Below, in pieces: positions 49,802 through 58,918 of a stretch of 64,000 bases of DNA. The number at the start of each line of letters is the position of its first letter. The stretch's first letter is position 1. Under the pieces are notes generated by a model. That model saw only the letters and a list, made by a program, of their open reading frames with translations. It did no database searches and had not been told where the DNA came from. Origin of the DNA: Leptospira broomii serovar Hurstbridge str. 5399 (lineage in GTDB: Bacteria > Spirochaetota > Leptospiria > Leptospirales > Leptospiraceae); NCBI RefSeq assembly GCF_000243715.2, contig NZ_AHMO02000008.1:607001-671000 (forward strand), in the 5' to 3' direction. Both the position numbers and the translations under genes were made by a program.

Positions 49802-50737
49802 ATGCTTGCCCAAAATTCTTACAACCAATCCTCTAAAGTCATGCCTATCAAAATCACGGAAGTCGGTCCGAGAGACGGGCTCCAGAACGAATCCTTACTC
49901 GTTTCCACTCAGGATAAACTTACTTTCATACATAAATTGGAAGAGGCGGGTCTTAAAAATATCGAAGCAACTTCTTTCGTTAAAAAAGAAGCGATTCCAC
50001 AACTCTTCGACGCTAAAGAACTTTCAGCGTCCTTAAACTTGAGCGGAAAAACGAATTTTAGCGCACTCACACCGAATTTAAAAGGATACCAGGCTGCAAA
50101 AGAAGCCGGCTATAAAGAAGTCGCGGTCTTTACAGCGGCCTCCGAAAGTTTTACGAAACGAAATATCAATCGTACCATCGCCGAATCGATCCAAGGCTTT
50201 ACGGAAATTTTTAAGGAAGCGAATAAAGACGGGATTCGAGTAAGAGGATACGTGTCCACCGTGATCGATTGTCCGTACGAGGGAAAAATCGATCCTAAAA
50301 AAGTCCTAGAGGTCGCTAAGATCTTATTGGACCAAGGAGCTTACGAAATCTCCCTAGGAGAGACTATCGGCACTGCGGTCCCCTCGGAAGTACAGGTTTT
50401 GCTGGAAACCATATTAACGGAAATTCCTGCGGAGAAATTGGCAGGGCATTTTCACGATACGTACGGGATGGCAATCTCGAACGTTCAAAAGTCGTACGAT
50501 ATGGGGATTCGCTCCTTCGATTCTTCGTCGGGAGGATTGGGAGGATGCCCTTACGCAAAAGGCGCTTCCGGTAATTTAGCCACGGAAGATCTATTATATT
50601 TCTTTCATAAATCCGGAATTCAAACCGGAATCGGATTGGATAAAGTAATCGAAGCCTCGTCCTTTATGGAAGGGATATTGAATCGAAAACTTGCTTCCAG
50701 ATCTTATATTGCATGGAAAGCAAAGGCTTCCTCTTAA
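49802..50737 (+). CDS. mvaB: Hydroxymethylglutaryl-CoA lyase
   Basis: About 300 residues of the DRE-TIM metallolyase family. It has the opening VGPRDGLQNE, EATSFVKKEAIPQL, HFHDTYGMA and the catalytic-cysteine loop GGLGGCPYAKGASGN, which together mark HMG-CoA lyase. It cleaves HMG-CoA to acetyl-CoA and acetoacetate in leucine catabolism. Both ATG 49802 and ATG 49841 (MPIKITEVG) are possible starts. Confidence 0.93.
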   Translation: MLAQNSYNQSSKVMPIKITEVGPRDGLQNESLLVSTQDKLTFIHKLEEAGLKNIEATSFVKKEAIPQLFDAKELSASLNLSGKTNFSALTPNLKGYQAAKEAGYKEVAVFTAASESFTKRNINRTIAESIQGFTEIFKEANKDGIRVRGYVSTVIDCPYEGKIDPKKVLEVAKILLDQGAYEISLGETIGTAVPSEVQVLLETILTEIPAEKLAGHFHDTYGMAISNVQKSYDMGIRSFDSSSGGLGGCPYAKGASGNLATEDLLYFFHKSGIQTGIGLDKVIEASSFMEGILNRKLASRSYIAWKAKASS

Positions 50738-50741
50738 GGCA

Positions 50742-51611
50742 ATGGCCAGCGAAAGTCGGTTAGGACGAAATTTTCAGAAACTGTACGAGGCTTACACCCG
50801 CCCGGAGTTTTTGGACAGCGATCCCCTATTTCTTTGCTATTTATACGAATCTCCCGAAGACAAGGAGTTTGTAGGAATTCTTTCAGCCTTGTTCGCTTAC
50901 GGAAACGTCTCTTCGATTCGCGGGTTCCTTTCCCGACTTCTGACACCGATGGGAGACAAGCCTAAGTCATATCTACTTTCCGAAGGAACTCGAGTTTGGA
51001 AAGGAAAATTAGGTCCGTACCGATTTCAAAAAGAGGCAGATATTCTTCTGTTCCTTGAAGGATTAAGGATCGCTTATGAAGAAACTAAACGGACAGGATC
51101 TCCTTACCTCGAACCCTGGTTTTCGCCTCTGGAAGGAGCCGACTCAAAGCTGGAAAAGAGGATCGCCGGATTTCAATACAGATTAAGCGACGTCCTTTCG
51201 GGGATTACTTCCAAATGGAACACTTACGGCCTTAATTTTTTGATCGGTACCGGAAAAGAAGCCTCCGCACATAAACGATATTGCATGTATCTTCGCTGGA
51301 TGGTGAGAAAGGAGGCGCCCGATTTGGGATTATATAAAACGATTCTCCCCAGCGAACTCGTATTCCCGTTAGATACGCATATCAATCGCCTCGCGGAAAT
51401 TCTCGGAGCCAGCTCGAGGAAAACTTCCGATTTCAAGAAATCCCGCGAAATCACGGATTTCTTTCTAAAACTTTATCCTGACGATCCGTTAAGAATGGAC
51501 TTTTCCTTATCTAGATTGGGAATTCTTAGAAAGTGTAAAACGAAATATATTCCGGAATTATGTGAAACCTGCGAAGTCAAAAGCCTGTGCAGAATTTACG
51601 CTGCAAAATGA
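50742..51611 (+). CDS. DUF2400 (TIGR02757) protein with endonuclease III-like cysteine cluster
   Basis: A 289-residue protein of an uncharacterised family. It contains SPEDKEFVGILSALFAYGNV, FPLDTHINRLAEIL and a C-terminal four-cysteine set (C-x8-C-x2-C-x5-C in RKCKTKYIPELCETCEVKSLC). The LDTH segment followed by such a cysteine loop is like the catalytic Asp and 4Fe-4S loop of endonuclease III-type HhH-GPD glycosylases. DNA repair activity is inferred, not shown. AAGG precedes the ATG. It starts four bases after mvaB. Confidence 0.82.
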   Translation: MASESRLGRNFQKLYEAYTRPEFLDSDPLFLCYLYESPEDKEFVGILSALFAYGNVSSIRGFLSRLLTPMGDKPKSYLLSEGTRVWKGKLGPYRFQKEADILLFLEGLRIAYEETKRTGSPYLEPWFSPLEGADSKLEKRIAGFQYRLSDVLSGITSKWNTYGLNFLIGTGKEASAHKRYCMYLRWMVRKEAPDLGLYKTILPSELVFPLDTHINRLAEILGASSRKTSDFKKSREITDFFLKLYPDDPLRMDFSLSRLGILRKCKTKYIPELCETCEVKSLCRIYAAK

Positions 51612-51783
51612 ATTGAGCAAAGCTTGCATTTATTCATTTTCACAATAGACTCGACGATCGTTAGTATCGAGTTCCCCGACTTTAATGCGACAAGCAAAGA
51701 CGAACGGCCCTTTCGGAGCCGATTTTTCGCAAAAATATTATAAAAATTTAATTTGATTGAGAAGCAGATCGTAGAAAAACGAA

Positions 51784-51858
51784 TGGTACCGCCACGGGGA
51801 ATTGAACCCCGGTTACCAGGATGAAAACCTGGTGTCCTAACCACTAGACGATGGCGGC
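51784..51858 (-). tRNA. tRNA-Glu (UUC)
   Basis: A 72-base cloverleaf plus encoded CCA (51784-51786). GCCGCCA pairs with TGGCGGT, and the anticodon stem CCAGG/CCTGG encloses TTTTCAT, giving TTC. It lies 22 bases from tRNA-Lys, probably co-transcribed. Confidence 0.97.
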
Positions 51859-51880
51859 TTTTCGGACTTGTCTTTGGTCC

Positions 51881-51953
51881 TGAGTCGTCTGGGATTCGAA
51901 CCCAGGACCACCTCATTAAAAGTGAGGTGCTCTACCAGCTGAGCTAACGACTC
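51881..51953 (-). tRNA. tRNA-Lys (UUU)
   Basis: A 73-base cloverleaf. GAGTCGT pairs with ACGACTC, and the anticodon stem CCTCA/TGAGG encloses CTTTTAA, giving TTT. No CCA is encoded. It precedes tRNA-Glu in the direction of transcription. Confidence 0.97.
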
Positions 51954-52109
51954 GGACCGTTACGGAACACGATATTTTTAGGACCTCGGGAGTCAAATGA
52001 TTTTCACGGAGTTTTTTCCTCTTCTTTTGCGAGAGCCTAAAACTTCGCGTCGCAATGTTTGAACAAAAAAGAATCTTCGATCGTCTTCCGAATAAATTTC
52101 TTTGGGCGC

Positions 52110-52129
52110 CTCCCGTTTGCAAACGGGAG
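52110..52129. repeat. 20-bp perfect palindrome downstream of purA
   Basis: CTCCCGTTTG followed directly by CAAACGGGAG, a spacer-less perfect palindrome. It lies in the ~300-base gap between purA and the tRNA genes. A second inverted pair (CCAACGCG / CGCGTTGG) lies just downstream, with GC-rich sequence between. No T-run follows, and no gene is visible in the gap. It may be a terminator-like hairpin or a mobile palindromic unit. Confidence 0.5.
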
Positions 52130-52257
52130 CGGGCTGCTACGGGTTCGGACAGTCGTCCTCATCCAACGCGATTACTTCCAAGCAGGAAATAGCAAAGGAC
52201 TTCCCGCGTTGGACGGGCCCTGCGCATCCCTGGCGCTATAACTAAAGAATTTATTTT

Positions 52258-53532
52258 TTAAAAACCGGAAGCGATCGTATCTTTACGATCCGGTCCTGTA
52301 GAAATCAGATCGATGCGAACTCCGATCAGTTTTTCCAAAGTTCGGATATAGTCCTTACAGGTTGACGGTAATTTATCGAAATCGCCGATCCCGGTTATAT
52401 CCGTTTTCCAACCCGAAAATTCCTCATAAATGACTTTTACGTCTTCAAGTCCTTGAGAAGGAAAACATTCTAATTTTTTGCCGTTTCTTTCGTATGCGAC
52501 TGCGACCGGAATCTTGTCGTAAGCCGACAAGACGTCGATCTTCGTCAAAGCGATCGAAGTAAGACCGTTGATCCTCACCGCATGGCGCAGAACTTCCGTA
52601 TCAAACCAACCGCATCTACGGGGTCGACCCGTTGTTGCTCCGTATTCCGCGCCCAAAGTCCGAAGTTTTTCTCCTTCGTCTTCTAGGAGCTCCGTCGGGA
52701 AAGGGCCTTCTCCCACCCGAGTCGTATACGCTTTTGTGATTCCGATTACGCTCTTTAAATGATGGAAAGCGATTCCGGACCCGATGAAGGCTCCGCCTGT
52801 CGTCGGGTTGGAGCTGGTTACATACGGATAGGTTCCGAAGTCCACATCCAAACCCGTCCCTTGCGCGCCTTCCAACAGGATTTTCTTTCCTGCCTTGAGT
52901 TGATTTTCCAGATAGTATGGCGTATTTATAATATTCTTGCGAACCTTTGAAAGAAAGAGTTTCAAGGAATCTAGGATTTCCTTCGTGGAAATTTCTTCGA
53001 TTCCGTATAACTTGCCGATTTCATAATTCTTTTCGTCTACAAGGTGTTTTAAACGCGACTCGAAATCGTCCTCCAAAAGATCCCCGACCCGGAGACCGAT
53101 CCGCATCATCTTGTCCGCGTAACAGATTCCGATTCCTTTCTTAGTCGTTCCGATTTTACGTTCCGGAGCGCAATTATTCTCCCTTGCGGAATCGATCAAG
53201 CCGTGAAACGGAAATAGTAAATGGCAGGAATCGCTGAGCAGAAGTTTTTCATAAACTGGAAATCCTTCCGCCTGCAATTTATCGCATTCTTCCACGAAGA
53301 ACGCGGGATCCAGTACGACTCCGTTTCCGATCACGCAAACCGTTTGATCGTAAATGACTCCCGAAGGAACCAAATGAAAAACGTATTTTTTCCCGTGGAC
53401 CACTACGGTATGTCCGGCGTTCGCCCCGCCCTGATAACGTACTATGATGTCCGTATCTTTTGATAAATAATCGATTACTTTTGCTTTGCCTTCGTCACCC
53501 CATTGGGTTCCGACTACTAATGTTGCGGGCAT
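52258..53532 (-). CDS. purA: Adenylosuccinate synthetase
   Basis: A 424-residue enzyme joining IMP with aspartate at the cost of GTP, the first committed step to AMP. It has QWGDEGKAKVIDYL (the usual GDEGKGK reads GDEGKAK), GGANAGHTVV, GIGICYADKMMRIG, LLEGAQGTGLDVDFGTYPYVTSS, and GATTGRPRRCGW. The Gly-to-Ala change in the phosphate loop is a mild departure I would expect to be tolerated. Confidence 0.96.
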   Translation of the reverse strand: MPATLVVGTQWGDEGKAKVIDYLSKDTDIIVRYQGGANAGHTVVVHGKKYVFHLVPSGVIYDQTVCVIGNGVVLDPAFFVEECDKLQAEGFPVYEKLLLSDSCHLLFPFHGLIDSARENNCAPERKIGTTKKGIGICYADKMMRIGLRVGDLLEDDFESRLKHLVDEKNYEIGKLYGIEEISTKEILDSLKLFLSKVRKNIINTPYYLENQLKAGKKILLEGAQGTGLDVDFGTYPYVTSSNPTTGGAFIGSGIAFHHLKSVIGITKAYTTRVGEGPFPTELLEDEGEKLRTLGAEYGATTGRPRRCGWFDTEVLRHAVRINGLTSIALTKIDVLSAYDKIPVAVAYERNGKKLECFPSQGLEDVKVIYEEFSGWKTDITGIGDFDKLPSTCKDYIRTLEKLIGVRIDLISTGPDRKDTIASGF

Positions 53533-53593
53533 AGGATTCTTTCCTTATTGTGCGTTCGCTCTGAAGAGGTAATATTTGTTTTCAATCGGTTTT

Positions 53594-54586
53594 TCACACG
53601 CTTTCTAGGCTATCCACGTTGATTGCATAGCCGCAGGCATCCTTCTGTATTCCTGAAAAAAGTTCATAGAGATGATCGTACGCGCCACCCGTAACGACCG
53701 GTTCCGAATATCCTTCTAAATATCCCTGGAACACAAAGCCCGTATAGTATTCTAAATCCGGAATAAGCGTAAAGTCCAGGCAATACCGAAGATTTGATCC
53801 TATTTTTACCGAGAAAAGGATCTCGCGAGTTTCCGCCAATATTTCGATGGATTCCGCCGGAAGATTAGAATTCGAGAATAAAGAAACCGGATCCTCGTTT
53901 TCCCGAGAGAAACCCAGGCAAAGAGTCTCTAAAACGGGTAGAATCCTTTCCCCGTTTCTTTTGTTTAAGAAGGATCGAATCTCCGGAAGATTTTTTCTGT
54001 ATAGCAAGAAGGACAATTGTCTTTGCTCCAAGGAGGAAAGACCTACGGATTCCACTATGGAGCGGAATAAATTTACGTTTCCAAGAACTATCGTCAAGGG
54101 GGAAGCGAGAGAAAGAGCGGAAAAAAGTTCTCCAATCTCCTCCAAGAGCCTGAGAATAGCGGAACTTCCGGACCCGCCAAGGTTTTCGGCGCCTATTTGT
54201 AGAATTTCTTTTCTAGATCCGCTCGTACGACCATAGTCCCGAAAAATCTTTCCCTGGTAGAATATACGTTGGTTTTCTTTGCGGTGCGCAAAACCGGCCA
54301 TCCCTTTTACGGCTTGCACGGTCAAATCCACGCTAGGCGAGATCTCATTTCCGTCCGAATCTCTAAAGCGATAGAGTGCGCTCGAATCTTCGGCGGAAAC
54401 AGTTAGAAGAAAGGAAGAAGAGTAATCAAAGGAAGGCAAAAAAACTTCGGAGTACCCGAAACCAAGCAGACCGTCGCTTAGCCTATCGAGAAGCTTCCGC
54501 CTTTCTAGACTTTCGTCCGGACCGAGAAAATGAAAGCCGTCTGGAATCCATTTCTTTTCGCTGAACTCGGGAGGATTATGTGTCAT
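53594..54586 (-). CDS. hisZ: ATP phosphoribosyltransferase regulatory subunit-like HisZ
   Basis: About 330 residues with a class II aminoacyl-tRNA synthetase-like fold lacking a tRNA anticodon domain: YSEVFLPSFDY (motif 2-like), VDLTVQAVKGMAG, FYQGKIFRDYG, ILQIGAENLG, and RYCLDFTLIPDLEYYTGFVFQGY. The short C-terminus points to HisZ, which activates the short HisG. A hisG gene is not in the window. The ATG at 54586 is preferred; the frame is open further upstream. Confidence 0.82.
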   Translation of the reverse strand: MTHNPPEFSEKKWIPDGFHFLGPDESLERRKLLDRLSDGLLGFGYSEVFLPSFDYSSSFLLTVSAEDSSALYRFRDSDGNEISPSVDLTVQAVKGMAGFAHRKENQRIFYQGKIFRDYGRTSGSRKEILQIGAENLGGSGSSAILRLLEEIGELFSALSLASPLTIVLGNVNLFRSIVESVGLSSLEQRQLSFLLYRKNLPEIRSFLNKRNGERILPVLETLCLGFSRENEDPVSLFSNSNLPAESIEILAETREILFSVKIGSNLRYCLDFTLIPDLEYYTGFVFQGYLEGYSEPVVTGGAYDHLYELFSGIQKDACGYAINVDSLESV

Positions 54587-54808
54587 CTTATTTTTGCGGA
54601 GCCCCAAAATACAGTTCGGGATGACAAGGATAGAATTCAAATCGTTTTTCCCAAAAAATAGAATGACAATTCGAGTTCCGGAAGTAGAAAGTATTCTCCG
54701 GAAAACTAGGGCTTCCCCTGGAAACCAATAAAAGGCCAGGATCTATTCCGGAAAAATCCGATCCAAACCTCGATCAACCGCAAATTCAATTATAGAGGCG
54801 TCCTTAGT

Positions 54809-56821
54809 ATGGCCGAAAAAGAACAATCCCTAGGCAGATGGCAGAAAGAATTCTTCGAAAATATTCATCTGTTTAAACGATCCGGAATGAGCGAAGAGGA
54901 AGCAAAGAAAGTCCTCCAGAAATTTTTATATCTTTCGTCCATCACTCCTATGCCGCCTGCAATGGAAGTATTTAAGGACCCGAATTCATTAGAACAGGTA
55001 GGCGTTTATACCGCTCCCGAAAAAAAGGCCCGGGAATTCATGATCGAATTTCTTTCTCCGATTATGAAATTCTTTACGGTAGAAGGAATAGAAAATCTGG
55101 CCGCCTTAAAACCGTTAATCGGTAAATATCCGTTAACTCTCATATCAAATCATTTAAGCCATCTTGATGCTCCGGCGATCTTTCATTTGTTATATCACGC
55201 GTCCCCTGAAGGGCGAGCGGTTGCGGAACAACTGGTATTTATTGCAGGCCGCTTAGCATACGAACCAGATTTTACCCGTCTCGGTTTGTATATGTTCGGC
55301 ACGCTTCTCGTATGCTCCAAGCGAGATATGGCGGATAACCCTAGCCTTTCCGATCTGATGACTAAGATCAATATGAGAGCCTTCCGCAATTCTCAAAAGC
55401 TACAGAATGAAGGAAAAATCGTAGCGATCTTTCCAGAAGGAACGCGCTCAAGAGACGGTCGGCTCATGCCCTTCGTTGATACTGTTTACCATTACGTAGC
55501 CAATAAAGTGGTACTCCCGATTTCTTTAGAGAAGACCGACAAGATATTGCCGACGACGAGCTTATTATTCAATCAGGTAGCGGGTAAATTGGTAATAGGA
55601 AAACCGGTACTCGTGGGCGATTTGTCTAGGAAACAAATGGAATCGTTTCCGAAGAATATAGAGCATCTCCCCTTTCCGGAACACGGCGATAAAAAGCAGT
55701 TTTTAATCGATAATTTGGCGTTACTGGTCGGCCAAAATCTGAATAAACACCAGCACGGAATTTATCGCAATCTGTACAGTGCGGATTCCCGAGACCAAAA
55801 CAAACTGATCAAAATCCCGAAAGATCCTAAGGAAAAGATCGTTGTTATCGGAAATAGCAGCATGGGTATTGCAGTCGCAACCATTCTTGCCAACAAAGAA
55901 GTTGTAGTGCAAGTGTATCATCCGGATACCACTTACACTTCCCAGTCTAACGAAGAACGAAGGGATCTAAAAAACTACTCCCTTTACAAGCTTCCTCCGA
56001 ATCTTACTTTTACGTCCGACCCGGAAGCACTACGGGACGCGACTTTGTTCATCCAAGGAACGAATCCTTGGGAAATCCATACGGTCTATCCTGAACTGCA
56101 GCCATATCTGACCAAAAATAAGGCCCCGTTCTTTAATGTAGTAAAGGGATTTACGAGTTCCGGTCTGATTCTAGACGATCTTCAACAGGCTTTAGGAATC
56201 GAAGATGATCGAATCGGAGTCATTTCCGGCGCTTCCTATCCGGATCAAATTATGGAAAGAAAGATCTCCGGTTTTGAAATCGCTGCGGCAAATGAAACTC
56301 TCATCCCGCGTATCCAGAAACTGTTAACTACCGGTTATATTTTTCCAAGACCGGCCATTGTTCCCACCGATTATAAGGGGGTTCAATTGGGCGGAGCACT
56401 GAAAACGATTTATGCTCTTGTAATGGGAATCGTCGAAGGCTATTTTAATCAGACTTTGGGGGGTAACGTAGATAATTCCTTATTCCACCTTTCGAATCGC
56501 TTTTTCAACGAAATGGTAAAGGTCGGAGTTCAGATGGGAGGGCAACCTGAAACATTCCAAGGATTGGCAGGTCTGACGGATTTCATGCTCTCTTGTTTCG
56601 GAACTGATGCCAAAGATAGAAAGACGGGATATGATATTGCGAACGGACATCCTTCCGAAAAGATGTCCAACGGATTTTACGGATTGAAAGTAATGCCGAA
56701 TCTGATGAAAATCGATCCGGAAGAAGTGCCGATTATGTTTGCCGCATACGAAGTCGTGATCAACAAAAAAGACGCGCGAAAAGTGGCGGAAATGATGGAA
56801 GAACGACTTTCTAGAGTGTAA
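54809..56821 (+). CDS. Fusion of glycerolipid acyltransferase and glycerol-3-phosphate dehydrogenase
   Basis: A 670-residue two-domain protein. Residues ~60-330 are a PlsC/PlsB-type acyltransferase with NHLSHLDAPA (His-x4-Asp near 113) and FPEGTRSRDG (near 209). Residues ~340-670 are a GpsA-like dehydrogenase: a Rossmann start VVIGNSSMGIAVA (GxGxxG altered to GNSSMG), catalytic Lys in GGALKTIYAL (about 530) and AGLTDFMLSC in place of AGLGDLxLT. One chain could make sn-glycerol-3-phosphate from dihydroxyacetone phosphate and then acylate it, starting phospholipid synthesis. Membrane association is inferred. The altered loops leave dehydrogenase activity uncertain. Confidence 0.88.
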   Translation: MAEKEQSLGRWQKEFFENIHLFKRSGMSEEEAKKVLQKFLYLSSITPMPPAMEVFKDPNSLEQVGVYTAPEKKAREFMIEFLSPIMKFFTVEGIENLAALKPLIGKYPLTLISNHLSHLDAPAIFHLLYHASPEGRAVAEQLVFIAGRLAYEPDFTRLGLYMFGTLLVCSKRDMADNPSLSDLMTKINMRAFRNSQKLQNEGKIVAIFPEGTRSRDGRLMPFVDTVYHYVANKVVLPISLEKTDKILPTTSLLFNQVAGKLVIGKPVLVGDLSRKQMESFPKNIEHLPFPEHGDKKQFLIDNLALLVGQNLNKHQHGIYRNLYSADSRDQNKLIKIPKDPKEKIVVIGNSSMGIAVATILANKEVVVQVYHPDTTYTSQSNEERRDLKNYSLYKLPPNLTFTSDPEALRDATLFIQGTNPWEIHTVYPELQPYLTKNKAPFFNVVKGFTSSGLILDDLQQALGIEDDRIGVISGASYPDQIMERKISGFEIAAANETLIPRIQKLLTTGYIFPRPAIVPTDYKGVQLGGALKTIYALVMGIVEGYFNQTLGGNVDNSLFHLSNRFFNEMVKVGVQMGGQPETFQGLAGLTDFMLSCFGTDAKDRKTGYDIANGHPSEKMSNGFYGLKVMPNLMKIDPEEVPIMFAAYEVVINKKDARKVAEMMEERLSRV

Positions 56822-56831
56822 TGGAAATCGG

Positions 56832-57524
56832 TTATTCCGAATCCAACGGAACTTTTCCGTTCACGAATAAGTTAATGAGTTCGTTTGCGAGAATTTCAAT
56901 TTCGGCGGCCTTGTCCGTTAAAATTTCGAAGGTCTTGGTGACGGCAGTATCTATCGCTTCCTTAGGAACTCCGAACGTGGAAAGTCCCAACCGTAATGCG
57001 GTGTTTACCATTCTGTTTCGATCAATTGCTCCCACGTACAAGGCTTCTTCCAATAATGCCTGAAACATTCCTCGAAATGCATGCGTTCTAATCAGATATT
57101 CTTCATGATCGAAATCGGGGTTATATTTTCCGAATAATAACGCGTTCCGAGCCGCACCTCTTTGACCGATCATCTCTAGTACGCCGTGCGTCCGGTAAGC
57201 GGCTAAATACGTTTCCGCAATCGATTTCTTTTTGTGGATTATATAAAGCTGAAGTCCTATTTCTAAAGCAAACACAACCGGAGCATCGAATTCACCTGCT
57301 AGACGCTCCGCAGTTTCAGACGCTTCAGAAAAGACTTCGCTTGCAATAGCAAAAAGTATCTCTTCCTTATTTTTAAAAAAATGATATAGACTTCCGGTAG
57401 TAATACCGGCTTCGTCAATGATTCTTCGGATAGTCGCTTTTTCGTATCCTTCGGAAACGAAAAGTTTGCGAGAGACCTCGAGAATTTTCGCCCTGACCTT
57501 ATTCGATTGTTCTACTCTTTTCAT
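56832..57524 (-). CDS. TetR/AcrR-family transcriptional regulator
   Basis: A 230-residue repressor: N-terminal helix-turn-helix (ISRKLFVSEGYEKATIRRIIDEAGITTGSLYHFFKNKEEIL-type pattern, residues ~12-58) and an all-helical ligand-binding part. The ATG at 57524 is the first in the frame. It converges on the fusion gene. Its own operator cannot be named with confidence, although a short palindrome (ATTCAATGAAT at 57594-57604) lies upstream. Confidence 0.88.
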   Translation of the reverse strand: MKRVEQSNKVRAKILEVSRKLFVSEGYEKATIRRIIDEAGITTGSLYHFFKNKEEILFAIASEVFSEASETAERLAGEFDAPVVFALEIGLQLYIIHKKKSIAETYLAAYRTHGVLEMIGQRGAARNALLFGKYNPDFDHEEYLIRTHAFRGMFQALLEEALYVGAIDRNRMVNTALRLGLSTFGVPKEAIDTAVTKTFEILTDKAAEIEILANELINLFVNGKVPLDSE

Positions 57525-57843
57525 GCAACTGGAAGTAATTCCTTCCTACGATTTACTTTCGACTGCTTGAGAGTTCAAATCTTTTTAATAAGAATTCAAT
57601 GAATGATGTATTTTGCTTCTATCCATTGAGGAATAGAAAAGCGCGTTATAGTTTAACACAGATTTTTCGCAGAATGATCACAATCAAAGAAAAGAAAGAA
57701 TGGCAATACTTCGTTTTCCAACCGAAAGATTACAAGTTAAACCATAATCAGGGTTAGTCGATGCTCTACGCACCGACTCCTCATAAATCCACGTAAGGCG
57801 AAAGATCTAGTTCGCTTAAAAAAAGAACAAGATAATCGGAAAT
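57525..57843. other. Intergenic region without gene
   Basis: A 319-base AT-rich stretch between a TetR gene and an alpha/beta hydrolase gene on the same strand. I see an 11-base palindrome at 57594-57604 that could be an operator of the upstream TetR, but no gene or RNA. Confidence 0.5.
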
Positions 57844-58635
57844 TCAAACACCTAATTCGTTTAACCAAGTAAGAATACGGTTCGCCACCTTCTCCCAACC
57901 GACGTCGAGCATCATATCATGCGTCATATTCGGAAAAATCTCAGCCTGAGTTCGGTAAGATTTGCCTGTAGCTAAGACTTGCGAAGGAGAAAAGATCGCG
58001 TCCTTCTCGGCACCTAACACTAGTATGGGGGTCATAACGCGTTCCGGTTTCGGTAATTCAAAAATCATCATATCCAAGAAGCCTAGAAACGATTCTTCCT
58101 GCATGTTTTGAAAGTATTTTTGGAGTGCGTTCTTCTTTATCTCGGAGGAAAAGAAGGCCTCCTGACATAGATCCGGCGTGGAAACAACGTTATACAAACT
58201 CCAAGTAAGGGTAGTCTTTAAAAAGACAAGCGGATGCTTACGCGCGATCCGCAAAGTGGTCGCCAACACTCCTGTAGGCGGAACAGACGCTAACAAAACG
58301 GCACCCGGAGTCGAATGCTTCTCTAGATATTTTTGAACCACTAGACCTCCCATCGAATGCCCGATTAGAATCGGCGGGGTCGAAAGTTTGGATATGACAT
58401 CCTCAAGGTCCGAAACGTAATTAGAGATACGATGAAAGCGAATCTCCTTCTTACCGTCACTTTCTCCGTGACCTCGTAAATCGAACGCGTTCGCTTCGAA
58501 ACCTTTGGAAGCGAAATAAGGCAAAAAGAATTCATCCCAACACCAGGCGCCATGCCAAGCTCCATGCACAAATACTAAAGGAATCCGATGTTTAGATTTT
58601 TTAGTTGGATGACGAACGATTGTATTAAGATTCAT
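57844..58635 (-). CDS. Alpha/beta-hydrolase fold protein
   Basis: A 263-residue hydrolase: oxyanion HG in LVFVHGAWHGAWCWDEF, DLRGHGESDG, nucleophile in LIGHSMGGLVVQKY, acid in VLGAEKDAIFS, and His in NMTHDMMLDVGW. The triad is complete, and the substrate is probably an ester or lactone. An AGGGGAAAT site just before the ATG at 58635 decides this start over the longer open frame. Confidence 0.87.
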   Translation of the reverse strand: MNLNTIVRHPTKKSKHRIPLVFVHGAWHGAWCWDEFFLPYFASKGFEANAFDLRGHGESDGKKEIRFHRISNYVSDLEDVISKLSTPPILIGHSMGGLVVQKYLEKHSTPGAVLLASVPPTGVLATTLRIARKHPLVFLKTTLTWSLYNVVSTPDLCQEAFFSSEIKKNALQKYFQNMQEESFLGFLDMMIFELPKPERVMTPILVLGAEKDAIFSPSQVLATGKSYRTQAEIFPNMTHDMMLDVGWEKVANRILTWLNELGV

Positions 58636-58810
58636 ATTTCCCCTAGTTTCGAAAGAATTTGCCGTGAAGATTCTCATAAAGCAAGAAAGTCGTCAATCTA
58701 AGCGTAGGCGAAGAGCGGAAAAGCTTAAGATCACTAAAAATCGAATTTAGACGGATGCCCCTCACTCTTATTACCAGCAAAATCCGGCAGATTGAATTGC
58801 GATTCACAGT

Positions 58811-58917
58811 TGGAACTCCTACACGAACAACAGCAAAAAAAGTCTTCCCAAAATCGCGGCCTTATGATAAGCCCTCTCGGGTACCACCGCACCGGCCCCC
58901 ACCCAGGAAGGGCGGGG
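58811..58917 (-). repeat. Intergenic palindromic repeat, copy 2
   Basis: Reverse-strand copy of the 29680-29795 element: the 26-base GC block at 58892-58917 and the GTAGGAGTTCCAAC motif (reverse strand, 58811-58826) keep similar spacing. It ends right at the stop of the FGGY kinase gene. The sequence between the two motifs has diverged. Confidence 0.58.
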
Positions 58918-58918
58918 A

